From Streptomyces sp. 840.1 (GTDB lineage Bacteria; Actinomycetota; Actinomycetes; Streptomycetales; Streptomycetaceae), in contig NZ_RJUU01000002.1 of NCBI RefSeq assembly GCF_003751445.1, forward strand, positions 434,001-498,000: DNA of 64,000 bases, given 5' to 3'. A model generated the notes under the pieces. The model did not search any database and had not been told where the DNA came from. It saw only the letters and a list, made by a program, of their open reading frames with translations. Positions 50,574 through 59,653 of the stretch are shown one piece after another; the stretch's first letter is position 1; every line of letters starts with the position of its first letter. The translations under genes and the position numbers were made by a program.

Positions 50574-51770
50574 ATGCCCGCATCACCGAGCACCGCCAGG
50601 GCCATCAACGACCGGCTCGCCCTGCGGCACCTCCAGCAGGACGGCCCGCTGACGGCCACGCAGCTGAAGACCCTGACGGGACTCTCCCGGCCCACCGTCG
50701 CCGACCTGGTCGAACGGCTTCAGGGCGCGGGCCTGGTCCGGGTCGTCGGAGAGGCCGGCGCCGAGCGCCGCGGACCCAACGCCCGGCTCTACGGGATCGT
50801 CTCGGACCGCGCCCACCTGGCCGCGCTCGACGTCCGCACCGGCAGCCTCGCCGTGGTCGTCGCCGACCTCCTGGGCGAGACACTGGCCGAGGCCACGCTG
50901 CCGATCGGCGACGAGACCGCCACGGACGACGCCGTCGAACAGGCCGTGGCCCTCCTGGAACGCACCGCGCGACGGGCCGGCACCGCACCCCTGCACAGCG
51001 TCGGCATCGGCGCCCCCGGCCTGATCGACCCGGTCACCGGGGAACTCCGCGACACCACGGGGCTGCCCGCCTGGCATCGCACCCTGGTGCGCGCGCTCCA
51101 GCAGCGGCTGCCCGCGACCGTGCTCGTCGAGAACGAGACCAATCTCGCCGCCGTCGCCGAACACCGCGCCGGCGCGGCCCGCGACCACGACACCTTCGTC
51201 CTGATGTGGCTCGGACACGGCGTCGGGGCGGCCGTCATGCTGGACGGGAAGCTGCGCCGAGGGGCCTCGGGCGGGGCGGGCGAGATCGGCTTCATGCCGG
51301 TCCCCGGCACCGTCGGCACCCCCTCGGCCGTCAACTGCGACGGCGGCTTTCACTCCTTGGTGGGATCGGCGTCGCTCTGCGAACTGGCGGCCGCCCACGG
51401 CATCGGCGCCCCGGCCGGCGGCCGGGAGCCGGGCTCGGCGGCCGCCGTCCGCTCCGCCCTCGCGGGGGAGGGCGACAGCGAGGCGTTCCTCGACGCGCTC
51501 GCCGACCGGCTCGCCCTGGGCGCGTCCTCCGTCGTCTCGGTCCTGGACCCGGGGTGCGTGCTGCTCTCGGGCGAGGTCGGCCTCGCGGGCGGCGACGCGC
51601 TGGCCGCCCGGGTCGAGGAGCGGCTGGCCATGATGTCCCCGCTGCGCACCGAGGTCAGGGCCGGCCTGCTCGGCGGCACCGCGGTCCTGCGCGGCGCGCT
51701 GCTCGCGGCACGGGAGGCGGCGCAGGACGCGCTGTTCATGCCGGACAGATCCAGCCCGTCCGGCGTTTGA
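50574..51770 (+). CDS. ROK-family transcriptional regulator
   Basis: A 398-aa ROK repressor. The N-terminal winged HTH is LQQDGPLTATQLKTLTGLSRPTVADLVERLQ; the C-terminal sugar-kinase-like fold has VGIGAPGLIDPVTG and VENETNLAAVAEH. The kinase base Asp of NDAN is replaced by Glu-Thr (ENETN). The zinc motif is degenerate: GEIGFMPV instead of GEIGHxxV, and SAVNCDGGFHSLVG instead of CxCGxxGC. So it should regulate without phosphorylating a sugar. The C-terminal codons are formed by a dispersed repeat (51749-51774). ATG at 50574 follows GAAGGA. Confidence 0.88.
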   Translation: MPASPSTARAINDRLALRHLQQDGPLTATQLKTLTGLSRPTVADLVERLQGAGLVRVVGEAGAERRGPNARLYGIVSDRAHLAALDVRTGSLAVVVADLLGETLAEATLPIGDETATDDAVEQAVALLERTARRAGTAPLHSVGIGAPGLIDPVTGELRDTTGLPAWHRTLVRALQQRLPATVLVENETNLAAVAEHRAGAARDHDTFVLMWLGHGVGAAVMLDGKLRRGASGGAGEIGFMPVPGTVGTPSAVNCDGGFHSLVGSASLCELAAAHGIGAPAGGREPGSAAAVRSALAGEGDSEAFLDALADRLALGASSVVSVLDPGCVLLSGEVGLAGGDALAARVEERLAMMSPLRTEVRAGLLGGTAVLRGALLAAREAAQDALFMPDRSSPSGV

Positions 51771-51774
51771 GGAC
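51749..51774. repeat. Dispersed intergenic repeat, copy 3 (inverted), overlapping a CDS end
   Basis: ATCCAGCCCGTCCGGCGTTT followed by GAGGAC is the reverse complement of the element at 12891-12915 with one or two changes. It supplies the last residues and stop codon of the ROK gene. Confidence 0.6.
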
Positions 51775-51912
51775 GGCACCCCGCACCCCGCACAGGGCCA
51801 AGGAGAATTGGCGGAAACAGCCCTTGTCACAGGCTGTCTGTGAGCCACTCCACAGCGTTCACCCGTATGGGTCACGCCCACTCGTGGCACACTGTTCGGG
51901 TACCAGTAGCAG

Positions 51913-52039
51913 CGCACTCCGGGGTCGGTGCAATTCCGAACCGGCGGTTATAGTCCGCGACCCGTCCGCAGCCAGCGGCCGGTTGACCAGGTGGGATTCC
52001 TGGACCGACGGTTAAAGTCCGGATGGGAGGCAGTGCGCG
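51913..52039 (+). promoter_or_regulatory. FMN riboswitch (RFN element)
   Basis: Closing helix GCGCACTCC.. / ..AGTGCGC brackets the conserved segments. GGGGTCGGTGCAATTCCGAA is followed by CCGGCGGTTATAGTCC; later CAGGTGGGATTCCTGGACC comes before GACGGTTAAAGTCCGGATGG. This is the RFN pattern that senses FMN and turns riboflavin genes off. It sits 160 bp upstream of ribD. Confidence 0.95.
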
Positions 52040-52070
52040 GCGGGCCGTTTCACGGGTACGCCGCCGTCGG

Positions 52071-52105
52071 CGGATGGTTTTCGGGCGACCGATCCATCCG
52101 TTTTT
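52071..52105 (+). terminator. Riboswitch expression platform terminator
   Basis: CGGATGG (52071-52077) pairs with CCATCCG (52094-52100) and is followed by TTTTT. The heptamer CGGATGG also occurs at 52020-52026 inside the riboswitch 3' arm, so it could pair alternatively with CCATCCG when FMN is absent. Confidence 0.75.
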
Positions 52106-52198
52106 CCGGCATCCGGCGTCCTCCCCGTGTTGCGTACCGCTTCATCTGTCGTCATCGACAGGCCCCGGAGTCCGTGCCCGAAGAGGCAGGAGGACCCG

Positions 52199-53299
52199 GT
52201 GGACACCGCAGCCGACACCACCGCAATGCGCCGAGCCATCGCGCTCGCAGCCCGCGGTCTCGGCTCCACCAGCCCCAATCCGGTGGTCGGATGTGTCGTT
52301 CTCGACGCCTCGGGCCGGCCGGCCGGTGAGGGCTTCCACCAGCGCGCCGGAGGGCCCCACGCCGAGGTCCACGCCCTGCGCGCGGCCGGCGAGAAGGCGC
52401 GCGGCGGTACCGCCTACGTCACCCTCGAACCCTGTAACCACACCGGACGCACCGGCCCCTGCGCACAGGCGCTGATCGAGGCCGGGATCGCCCGCGTCGT
52501 GTACGCGGTCGGTGACCCGAACCCGCAGGCCACCGGCGGCGGGGACACCCTGCGCGCCGCCGGCGTCAAGGCCGAGCAGGGGCTGCTCGCCGAGGAGGCC
52601 GAGCAGGGCAACACCGCCTGGCTGACCTCCGTACGGCTGGGCCGCCCCCACGTCACCTGGAAGTACGCGGCCACCCTGGACGGCCGGATCGCGGCCGCCG
52701 ACGCCACCAGCCGCTGGATCACCTCCGCCGAGTCCCGCGCCGACGTCCACCGGCTGCGCGCCGAGGCGGACGCCGTGCTGGTCGGCTCCGGCACCGCCCG
52801 CACCGACGACCCCCAGCTCGGGGTCAGGGGCATCGACGGCGCGGTCCAGCCGCTGCGGGTCGTCGTCGACACCGCCGCCACCGCCGTACGCCCCGGAGCC
52901 CGGGTCCTCGACGACGTCGCGCCCACCCTGATCGCGGTCGCCGAGGACGCCGACGCCCGCCACCTCCCCGACGGGGCCGTCCTGCGGCTGCCGCGGGCCG
53001 GGGCGGGCCGCGGCCTCGACATCCATGCACTGCTCGCCGCCCTCCACGGGCGCGGCATCCGCTCCGTACTCCTCGAGGGCGGACCGACCCTGGCCGGGGC
53101 CTTCGTCGCGGCGGGAGCGGTCGACCGGATCGTCGGCTATCTCGCCCCCGTGCTCCTCGGCGCCGGCCCCGCGGCCCTCGCCGACGCCGGAATCCCCACC
53201 ATCTCCAAGGCGTTGCGCCTCCAGGTGACCGAGACCGTGCGAATCGGCCCCGACCTGCGCATCACCGCCGTCCCCGGCCCTGCTCCGAAGGGAAACTGA
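52199..53299 (+). CDS. ribD: Bifunctional diaminohydroxyphosphoribosylaminopyrimidine deaminase / 5-amino-6-(5-phosphoribosylamino)uracil reductase
   Basis: Second and third steps of riboflavin synthesis. The 366-aa protein has an N-terminal deaminase with zinc site PHAEVHAL and CNHTGRTGPCAQALIEAG, and a C-terminal reductase (VTWKYAATLDGRIAAADATSRWITS, VLLEGGPTLAGAFV). The GTG at 52199 has GGCAGGAGG upstream. The stop codon abuts the ribE start (TGAGTG), so the genes are coupled. First gene under the FMN riboswitch. Confidence 0.95.
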   Translation: MDTAADTTAMRRAIALAARGLGSTSPNPVVGCVVLDASGRPAGEGFHQRAGGPHAEVHALRAAGEKARGGTAYVTLEPCNHTGRTGPCAQALIEAGIARVVYAVGDPNPQATGGGDTLRAAGVKAEQGLLAEEAEQGNTAWLTSVRLGRPHVTWKYAATLDGRIAAADATSRWITSAESRADVHRLRAEADAVLVGSGTARTDDPQLGVRGIDGAVQPLRVVVDTAATAVRPGARVLDDVAPTLIAVAEDADARHLPDGAVLRLPRAGAGRGLDIHALLAALHGRGIRSVLLEGGPTLAGAFVAAGAVDRIVGYLAPVLLGAGPAALADAGIPTISKALRLQVTETVRIGPDLRITAVPGPAPKGN

Positions 53300-53917
53300 G
53301 TGTTCACCGGAATTGTCGAAGAACTGGGTGAGGTCACCGCCGTCGAGAACCTCGGCGACTCCTCCCGATTCCGCCTGCGCGGGCCCGTGGTCACCGAGGG
53401 CGCCAAGCACGGCGACTCGATCGCCGTCAACGGCGTCTGCCTGACCGTCGTCGACCACGGCGAGCAGGAGTTCACCGCCGATGTGATGGCCGAGACGCTG
53501 AACCGGTCCAGCCTGGGCGCTCTGCGGGCGGGCTCCCGGGTCAACCTGGAGCGGCCCATGGCGGTCGGCGGCCGGCTCGGCGGGCACATCGTGCAGGGCC
53601 ACGTGGACGGCACGGGCCGCATCGTCGAGCGCACGCCCTCCGAGAACTGGGAGATCGTGAAGGTCTCCCTCCCCGCCGAGCTCACCAGGTACGTGGTGGA
53701 GAAGGGTTCGATCACCGTCGACGGCGTGAGCCTGACCGTGGTGGACGCCGGACCCGACTACTTCACCATCAGCCTCATCCCCACCACCCTCGCCCTGACC
53801 ACGCTCGGCCACAAGCAGCCCGGCGACCCGGTCAACCTGGAGGTGGACGTCATCGCGAAGTACGTCGAGCGGCTGCTCGGCCACCGCGCGCAGGAGCCCG
53901 AGGAGCCGGTGAAGTGA
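53300..53917 (+). CDS. ribE: Riboflavin synthase alpha chain
   Basis: Dismutates two 6,7-dimethyl-8-ribityllumazines into riboflavin and the pyrimidine precursor. The 205-aa protein has the expected two lumazine-binding repeats: [27 protein letters not shown], and [14 protein letters not shown].. [15 protein letters not shown]. Cys in NGVCLT is conserved. It overlaps ribM by 4 nt (GTGA). Confidence 0.96.
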   Translation: MFTGIVEELGEVTAVENLGDSSRFRLRGPVVTEGAKHGDSIAVNGVCLTVVDHGEQEFTADVMAETLNRSSLGALRAGSRVNLERPMAVGGRLGGHIVQGHVDGTGRIVERTPSENWEIVKVSLPAELTRYVVEKGSITVDGVSLTVVDAGPDYFTISLIPTTLALTTLGHKQPGDPVNLEVDVIAKYVERLLGHRAQEPEEPVK

Positions 53918-54558
53918 GCGCCCTGCACTGGCTGAACTCGGAGGCGTTCACCGTCTTCGACCAGCACATCATCTGGTCCGACATGATCGGCAACACGATC
54001 GGTCTGATCGCCCTCACCCTGGGCTGGCTCCGCTCGATCTGGACCTGGCCCGCCCAGCTGCTGTCCGGCGTCGTCCTGGTCGCCGCCAACGTCTCCGTGC
54101 ACCAGGCGGGCAGCGTCGGCAAGCAGGTCATCGTCATCGCGGTGGCCGTCTGGGGCTGGCAGCAGTGGACCCGGGGCAGGCAGCAGGCCCAGGACGGCAC
54201 CATCGCCGTACGGTTCGCCACCTGGCGCGAGCGCGGCTACCTGCTCGGCGGGGCCGCGGTCGGCACCCTCGCGGTCGGCGGCCTGTTCACCGCCTTCCCC
54301 TCGCTCTCCTGGAGCCCGTGGGCGGACGCGTACATATTCGCCGGCACTCTCGTGGCGATGCTCGCCCAGGCCCGGGGCATGGTCGAGTTCTGGTTCGCCT
54401 GGCTCCTCGTCGACCTGGTCGGCGTACCGCTCAACTTCCACAGCGGTCTCGCCTTCTCCGGTCTCATCTACGTCGTCTACGGGGCCCTCGTCCTGTGGGG
54501 CATGCGCGACTGGTGGCTGCGTACGCGGACACCCGCTCTGGAAGGAGCCACGGCATGA
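53914..54558 (+). CDS. ribM: PnuC-like riboflavin transporter RibM
   Basis: A 214-aa integral membrane protein of the PnuC/NMN-transporter fold with about seven segments ([45 protein letters not shown]). Its place inside the rib operon, as in Corynebacterium and Streptomyces davaonensis where RibM carries riboflavin (and roseoflavin), supports the name. Facilitated diffusion with trapping by phosphorylation is the known mechanism. Both ends overlap neighbours by 4 nt. Confidence 0.9.
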   Translation: MSALHWLNSEAFTVFDQHIIWSDMIGNTIGLIALTLGWLRSIWTWPAQLLSGVVLVAANVSVHQAGSVGKQVIVIAVAVWGWQQWTRGRQQAQDGTIAVRFATWRERGYLLGGAAVGTLAVGGLFTAFPSLSWSPWADAYIFAGTLVAMLAQARGMVEFWFAWLLVDLVGVPLNFHSGLAFSGLIYVVYGALVLWGMRDWWLRTRTPALEGATA

Positions 54559-55853
54559 CTGCCCAGCCCACCTGGTTGCACCGGGAACAGCACGCACCCG
54601 CCGACGACCTCGCCCTCGACCCCGTCGAGCAGGCAATCCGCGACATCGCGGCCGGCCGGCCCGTCGTGGTCGTCGACGACGAGGACCGGGAGAACGAGGG
54701 CGACCTCGTCATCGCGGCCGAGAAGGCCACCCCCGAGATCGTCGCCTTCATGATGAGCGAGTGCCGGGGACTGATCTGCGCGCCCATGGAGAACGACGAG
54801 CTGGAACGGCTCGAACTCCCGCAGATGGTCGGCCACAACACCGAGTCGATGAAGACGGCCTTCACCGTCTCCGTCGACGCCTCGGCCGCGCACGGCGTGA
54901 CCACCGGCATCTCCGCCGCCGACCGGGCCGCCACACTCCGGCTGCTCGCCGGCGGCGTCGCGGGCCCCGGTGACTTCGTACGCCCCGGCCACGTCTTCCC
55001 GCTCCGCGCCCGCACCGGCGGCGTGCTCGTGCGCAACGGGCACACCGAGGCCGCCGTCGACCTCGCCCGGCTCGCCGGACTGCGGCCCGCCGGGGCGATC
55101 GTGGAGATCGCGGGCGAGGACGGCGTCATGCTGCGCCTTCCCCAGCTCGTCCCGTTCGCCCGCAAGCACGGCCTCACGATCATCTCCATCGAGGACCTGA
55201 TCGCCTACCGCCGTACCTCCGAGCCGACCGTCCGCCGCGAGGCCGAGGTCCGGCTGCCGACGGACTTCGGCGCGTTCACCGCGTACGGCTACCGCTCCAC
55301 CGTGGACGGCGTCGAGCACGTCGCCCTGGTCCACGGAGACATCGGGGACGGCGACGACGTCCTGGTACGGGTCCACTCCGAGTGCCTGACGGGCGACATC
55401 TTCCAGTCCGAGCGCTGCGACTGCGGCCCCCAGCTGCACGCCTCCATGCGGCGCATCACGGACGAGGGACGCGGCGTCGTCGTCTACCTGCGCGGCCACG
55501 AGGGACGCGGCATCGGGCTGGTCTCCAAGCTGCGCGCGTACGAACTCCAGGAGCGCGGCGTCGACACCCTCGACGCCAACCTGGAGCTCGGGCTGCCCGC
55601 CGACGCCCGCGACTACGCGGCCGGCGCGCAGATCCTCAAGGACCTCGGCGTCCGCAGCCTGCGCCTGATGACGAACAACCCCGACAAGACCGCCGCGATC
55701 CTGCGGCACGGCCTGGCCGTCACCGGCCGGGAACCGATGCCCGTCCAGGCCGGCGAGCACAATCTGCGCTACCTGCGCACCAAGCGGGACCGCATGGGCC
55801 ACGACCTGCCCTGGCTCGACGCCGCCAAGGTGTCGACCTGCGGCAACCAGTAG
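54555..55853 (+). CDS. ribBA: Bifunctional 3,4-dihydroxy-2-butanone-4-phosphate synthase / GTP cyclohydrolase II
   Basis: Provides both precursors of lumazine. Residues 1-230 are the DHBP synthase with the acidic motif [19 protein letters not shown] and [20 protein letters not shown]. The GTP cyclohydrolase II domain follows with zinc cysteines in [33 protein letters not shown] and RLMTNNPDK. At 432 aa it has the usual fused length. The ATG at 54555 overlaps the ribM stop; the longer upstream frame is spurious. Confidence 0.96.
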   Translation: MTAQPTWLHREQHAPADDLALDPVEQAIRDIAAGRPVVVVDDEDRENEGDLVIAAEKATPEIVAFMMSECRGLICAPMENDELERLELPQMVGHNTESMKTAFTVSVDASAAHGVTTGISAADRAATLRLLAGGVAGPGDFVRPGHVFPLRARTGGVLVRNGHTEAAVDLARLAGLRPAGAIVEIAGEDGVMLRLPQLVPFARKHGLTIISIEDLIAYRRTSEPTVRREAEVRLPTDFGAFTAYGYRSTVDGVEHVALVHGDIGDGDDVLVRVHSECLTGDIFQSERCDCGPQLHASMRRITDEGRGVVVYLRGHEGRGIGLVSKLRAYELQERGVDTLDANLELGLPADARDYAAGAQILKDLGVRSLRLMTNNPDKTAAILRHGLAVTGREPMPVQAGEHNLRYLRTKRDRMGHDLPWLDAAKVSTCGNQ

Positions 55854-55907
55854 ACAGCACCACCGGCACTGCCGGCAGCCATCAAGGAAACGAGCGGTAG
55901 GAGAGAC

Positions 55908-56393
55908 ATGAGCGGCAAGGGCGCACCCGAACTGTCCGTACGCAACTGCGGTGACCTGCGTGTGGCGGTCGTCGCCGCGCAGTGGCACGAGAAGGTCATG
56001 GACGGACTCGTCGACGGCGCGCTGCGCGCCCTGCACGAGCTGGGCATCGACGAGCCGACCCTGCTGAGGGTCCCCGGCAGCTTCGAGCTCCCGGTGGTCG
56101 CCAAGGTGCTGGCCGGCCGCGGCTACGATGCGATCGTCGCCCTCGGCGTGATCATCCGGGGCGGCACCCCGCACTTCGAATACGTGTCCCACGGCGTCAC
56201 CAACGGCCTCACCCAGGTCGCTGTCGACACCGGTGTGCCCGTCGGCTTCGGCGTCCTCACCTGTGACACCGAGGAGCAGGCACTCGACCGCGCGGGCATC
56301 GAAGGGTCCAACGAGGACAAGGGGCACGAAGCGGTCACCGCCGCCGTCGCCACCGCGGCCACACTGCGCTCGGTCAGCGAACCCTGGCGCTGA
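55908..56393 (+). CDS. ribH: 6,7-dimethyl-8-ribityllumazine synthase
   Basis: Condenses the pyrimidinedione with dihydroxybutanone phosphate; icosahedral or pentameric capsid-like enzyme. The 161-aa protein shows [50 protein letters not shown] and [17 protein letters not shown], all family signatures. Last rib gene; hisE starts 34 bp later without an obvious terminator. Confidence 0.96.
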   Translation: MSGKGAPELSVRNCGDLRVAVVAAQWHEKVMDGLVDGALRALHELGIDEPTLLRVPGSFELPVVAKVLAGRGYDAIVALGVIIRGGTPHFEYVSHGVTNGLTQVAVDTGVPVGFGVLTCDTEEQALDRAGIEGSNEDKGHEAVTAAVATAATLRSVSEPWR

Positions 56394-56427
56394 GTGCGCG
56401 CCGGGCACCCCGTATTCTAAGGACATC

Positions 56428-56700
56428 ATGGCGAACAAAACCTTCGAAGAGCTCTTCGCCGAGCTGCAGCTCAAGGCCGCCGACGGCGACCCCTCCACCT
56501 CACGTACCGCCGAACTGGTGGACAAGGGTGTGCATGCCATCGGCAAGAAGGTCGTGGAGGAGGCCGCCGAAGTCTGGATGGCCGCCGAGCACGAGAGCAA
56601 GGACGCGGCGGCCGAGGAGATCTCCCAGCTGCTCTACCACGTCCAGGTGATGATGGTCGCGCGCGGAATCTCGCTCGACGACGTCTACGCCCATCTCTGA
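56428..56700 (+). CDS. hisE: Phosphoribosyl-ATP pyrophosphatase
   Basis: Second step of histidine synthesis. The 90-aa MazG-like helical protein has [14 protein letters not shown], the metal-binding [37 protein letters not shown] and a short C-terminus. The ATG at 56428 is preceded by AAGGA. Stand-alone hisE beside hisG, away from the main his operon, is normal in Streptomyces. Confidence 0.95.
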   Translation: MANKTFEELFAELQLKAADGDPSTSRTAELVDKGVHAIGKKVVEEAAEVWMAAEHESKDAAAEEISQLLYHVQVMMVARGISLDDVYAHL

Positions 56701-56762
56701 GCACGACCTCCGCACCCGTCCGAACGCTCCGCACACCCCTTTCGCAAAGGAAACCCGACCTC

Positions 56763-57611
56763 ATGCTGCGCATCGCCGTCCCCAACAAGGGTGCTATCTC
56801 CGGGCCTGCGATGGCGATGCTCCATGAGGCGGGCTACAAGCAGCGCAAGGAGTCCAAGGAGCTCGTCCTCGTCGACCCGGAGAACCAGGTGGAGTTCTTC
56901 TACCTGCGCCCGCGCGACATCGCGATCTACGTCAGCTCGGGCCGGCTCGACATCGGCATCACCGGCCGTGACCTGCTCCTGGACTCCGGCGCCGAGGCCG
57001 AGGAGATCCTCCAGCTCGGCTTCGCCCGCTCCACCTTCCGCTACGCCACCAAGCCCGGCACGGCCGCCGGCCCGCAGGACTTCGACGGGCTGACGATCGC
57101 CACCTCCTACGAGGGCATCGTCGCCAAGCACCTGGCCGAGACCGGGGTCAACGCCTCCGTCGTCCACCTGGACGGCGCCGTCGAGACCGCGATCGAGCTC
57201 GGCGTCGCACAGATCATCGCCGACGTCGTCGAGACCGGCACCAGCCTGCGCAACGCCGGCCTCGAAGTGATCGGTGAACCGATCATGAAGTCCGAAGCGG
57301 TCGTCATCCGCCGCACCGGCGCCCCGGACGACGAGCCCAAGGTCCAGCAGTTCCTGCGCCGCCTCCAGGGCGTCCTGGTCGCCCGCAGCTACGTGATGAT
57401 GGACTACGACTGCCGCGTCGAGCACCTGGAGCGCGCGGTCGCCCTCACACCGGGCCTGGAGTCGCCGACCATCTCCCCGCTGCACCACGAGGGCTGGGTC
57501 GCCGTCCGCTCGATGGTCGCCTCCAAGGAGGCGCAGCGGATCATGGACGACCTGTACGACCTGGGCGCCCGCGCGATCCTCACCACCGCCATCCACGCCT
57601 GCCGGCTCTGA
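56763..57611 (+). CDS. hisG: ATP phosphoribosyltransferase, long form
   Basis: First committed step of histidine synthesis. The 282-aa length includes the C-terminal ACT-like regulatory domain for feedback by histidine. Motifs: LRIAVPNKGAISGPAMAML, the PRPP region ETGTSLRNAGLEVI, and VEHLERAVALTPGLESPTISPL in the regulatory domain. AAAGGAAA lies upstream. The hisE-hisG-PH protein gene order looks co-transcribed. Confidence 0.96.
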   Translation: MLRIAVPNKGAISGPAMAMLHEAGYKQRKESKELVLVDPENQVEFFYLRPRDIAIYVSSGRLDIGITGRDLLLDSGAEAEEILQLGFARSTFRYATKPGTAAGPQDFDGLTIATSYEGIVAKHLAETGVNASVVHLDGAVETAIELGVAQIIADVVETGTSLRNAGLEVIGEPIMKSEAVVIRRTGAPDDEPKVQQFLRRLQGVLVARSYVMMDYDCRVEHLERAVALTPGLESPTISPLHHEGWVAVRSMVASKEAQRIMDDLYDLGARAILTTAIHACRL

Positions 57612-57633
57612 CGGCGGGACACGGAAGAAGACC

Positions 57634-58098
57634 ATGTCAGCCCCCGCACCCCGGACCGGAGCCCCCGCCCTCCCGGTCACCTTCCGGCCGACCCGCACCC
57701 GGGTGGTCCTGCTGAGCGTCGGAGTGATGATGTTCGCCGTCATCACCGTCGTCGCCTTCACACTGGAGCAGCTCAGCACGGGGGAGCGGGCCAGCTTCGT
57801 CTTCACCGCGCTGGTCTTCCTCGGCGTCCTGGCCCTGCTCAGCCGGCCCAAGATCGTCGCGGACGACAGCGGGGTGACCGTGGTCAATCTCACCCGTACC
57901 AGGCGCCTGTCCTGGGCCGAGATCGTGCGCGTCAACCTGCGTGTCGGTGACCCGTGGGTCTTCCTCGACCTCAGCGACGGAACCAGCATGCCCGCCCTCG
58001 GCATCCAGCCCGGAATCGCCAAGGAGCAGGCCATCCGCGACGCCCGCGCACTGCGCGCCCTGGCCGAGAACCACGGCGCCGGCACGGACAACGGCTGA
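57634..58098 (+). CDS. PH-domain membrane protein of unknown function
   Basis: A 154-aa protein with two hydrophobic segments (VVLLSVGVMMFAVITVVAF, FVFTALVFLGVLALL). A bacterial PH-like domain follows: PKIVADDSGVTVVNLTRTRRLSWAEIVRVNL, FLDLSDGTSMPALGIQ. It is conserved behind hisG in Streptomyces. Function not known; the gene starts 22 bp after hisG and is probably co-transcribed. Confidence 0.82.
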   Translation: MSAPAPRTGAPALPVTFRPTRTRVVLLSVGVMMFAVITVVAFTLEQLSTGERASFVFTALVFLGVLALLSRPKIVADDSGVTVVNLTRTRRLSWAEIVRVNLRVGDPWVFLDLSDGTSMPALGIQPGIAKEQAIRDARALRALAENHGAGTDNG

Positions 58099-58114
58099 GC
58101 CCCCTGCCCCGCAG

Positions 58115-58282
58115 GGCCTCTTGTTGATTACTCTGGTGGGCGGCGGCGCCCTGTGGCGCCCCGCCCCCACCAGAGGTCCCCGAGACCCGCGGGGCTTTCC
58201 TGCGACCCAAGGAGTGACTCCCTCCAGCAATGGACGGATCTTCCGGTAGTACCTGCGCCGCCCCTTCCGTGGAGGCGGCGGC
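58115..58282 (+). promoter_or_regulatory. Possible structured leader RNA of the CNNM/CBS operon
   Basis: A perfect 10-bp helix (58131-58140 with 58166-58175) encloses a second GGCGCC/GGCGCC hairpin. CCCCG and CGGGG then form a hairpin ending in CTTT (near 58178-58198). Just before the ATG, CGCCGCC (58256-58262) pairs with GGCGGCG (58274-58280), partly covering the GGAGG site at 58271. Terminator plus Shine-Dalgarno masking is riboswitch-like; alternatively the first helix simply ends the his unit. I could not match it to the M-box. Confidence 0.4.
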
Positions 58283-59653
58283 ATGACCACCCCCCTGCTG
58301 CTTCTCAGTGCGGCATTCCTTCTCATCCTCGCCAACGGATTCTTCGTGGCGGCCGAATTCGGGCTCGTCACCGTGGAACGGGCGGACGCCGAACGCGCCG
58401 CCGCCGAGGGCGACCGGCGGGCCCGTACCGTCGTCGACGCCCTGCGCGAACTCTCCTTCCAGCTCTCCGGCACCCAGCTCGGCATCACCATCACCTCACT
58501 GGTGGTCGGCATGCTCGCCGAGCCTGCGCTCGCCCAGCTGCTGGAGAGTCCGCTCACCCTGACCGGACTCCCCGACGGCGCCGTTCCCGGCATCAGCGTG
58601 GTGATCGGCATGCTCCTCGCGGCCGCCGTGCAGATGGTGATCGGCGAACTCGTACCGAAGAACTGGGCGGTCTCCAAGCCGCTCCAGGTCGCCCGGTTCG
58701 TCGCCGGTCCCCAGCACCGGTTCACCATGGTGTTCCGGCCGGTGATCGGCCTGCTGAACACCGTCGCCAACCGGCTGGTGCGGCTGCTCGGCGTGGAGCC
58801 GACCGATGAACTGGCCTCCGCCCGCACCCCGGGCGAGCTGGTCTCCCTGGCCAGGCACTCCGCCGAGGCCGGCACCCTCGAACAGGACACCGCGGACCTC
58901 TTCGTGCGGACCCTGTCGCTCGCCGGGCTCACCGCCCAGCACGTGATGACCCCGCGCGTGAAGGTCAGCGCCCTCCAGACGTCCGCCACCGCGGCCGACG
59001 TCCTCAACCTCACCCGCGCCACCGGCCTCTCCCGCTTCCCCGTCTACCGGGAGCGCATCGACGAGGTCGTCGGCATGATCCACCTCAAGGACGCGCTCGC
59101 GGTTCCCGCCAGGGACCGGCTGCGCACCACGGCCGGCCGGATCGCGGTGCCCCCGCTGCTGGTCCCGGAGACCCTGCCCGTCGAGCAGCTCCTCCAGCGG
59201 CTCCGCAAGGAGCAGCCGATCGCCGTGGTGGTCGACGAGTACGGCGGCACCGCCGGTGTCGTCACCCTCGAGGACATCATCGAGGAACTCGTCGGAGAGG
59301 TCAGGGACGAGCACGACGCCGAAGGCGCCGACCGCCCCGAACTGGCCCCCGCCGCCCCCGAGGACGGCCGGCCCGCCTGGGACGCCGAGGGCAGCTGCCG
59401 CGTCCTCACCCTGCGCCGGATAGGGCTCGACGTACCCGACGGACCGTACGAGACCGTGGCCGGTCTCGTCGCCGACCTGCTCGGCCGGATCCCCGCCCCG
59501 GGCGACCGGGCCGAACTGCCCGGCTGGCGGATCTCGGTCCGCCAGGTCGGCCACTACCGGGCCGAGAAGGTCCGCTTCGTGCGGCTTGCCGGGGCCGCCG
59601 ACCAGGTCACCGCCGAACCGGCGGGCCGCGGCGTCCTGGAGGCGGCGCGATGA
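58283..59653 (+). CDS. CNNM/CorC (HlyC) family transporter with CBS pair
   Basis: A 456-aa membrane protein. An N-terminal CNNM/DUF21 domain with about four segments (LLSAAFLLILANGFFVAAEFGLVTVERADAER, ELSFQLSGTQLGITITSLVVGML) is followed by a CBS pair (HVMTPRVKVSALQT, PIAVVVDEYGGTAGVVTLEDIIEELVGE). A C-terminal CorC/HlyC domain closes it. Family members take part in Mg2+/Co2+ homeostasis, probably as exporters. It overlaps the next paralogous gene by 4 nt (ATGA). Confidence 0.9.
   Translation: MTTPLLLLSAAFLLILANGFFVAAEFGLVTVERADAERAAAEGDRRARTVVDALRELSFQLSGTQLGITITSLVVGMLAEPALAQLLESPLTLTGLPDGAVPGISVVIGMLLAAAVQMVIGELVPKNWAVSKPLQVARFVAGPQHRFTMVFRPVIGLLNTVANRLVRLLGVEPTDELASARTPGELVSLARHSAEAGTLEQDTADLFVRTLSLAGLTAQHVMTPRVKVSALQTSATAADVLNLTRATGLSRFPVYRERIDEVVGMIHLKDALAVPARDRLRTTAGRIAVPPLLVPETLPVEQLLQRLRKEQPIAVVVDEYGGTAGVVTLEDIIEELVGEVRDEHDAEGADRPELAPAAPEDGRPAWDAEGSCRVLTLRRIGLDVPDGPYETVAGLVADLLGRIPAPGDRAELPGWRISVRQVGHYRAEKVRFVRLAGAADQVTAEPAGRGVLEAAR

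Larger units (their letters stand above)
51771..52198 (+). other. 428-bp leader region of the riboflavin operon
   Basis: Non-coding stretch between the ROK stop and ribD. It contains a TCACAG-N5-CTGTGA dyad (51827-51843), the FMN riboswitch, its terminator platform and a GGCAGGAGG ribosome site before the ribD GTG. No convincing separate gene is seen. Confidence 0.8.

Noticed and set aside
51827..51843. CRP binding site (TCACAG-N5-CTGTGA)
   Set aside because: The half-sites are in the opposite order to the TGTGA-N6-TCACA consensus, and the site is far from the expected promoter position.
58115..58282. M-box (Mg2+) riboswitch assignment
   Set aside because: The conserved M-box core segments are not recognisable; kept only as a possible leader RNA of unknown class.
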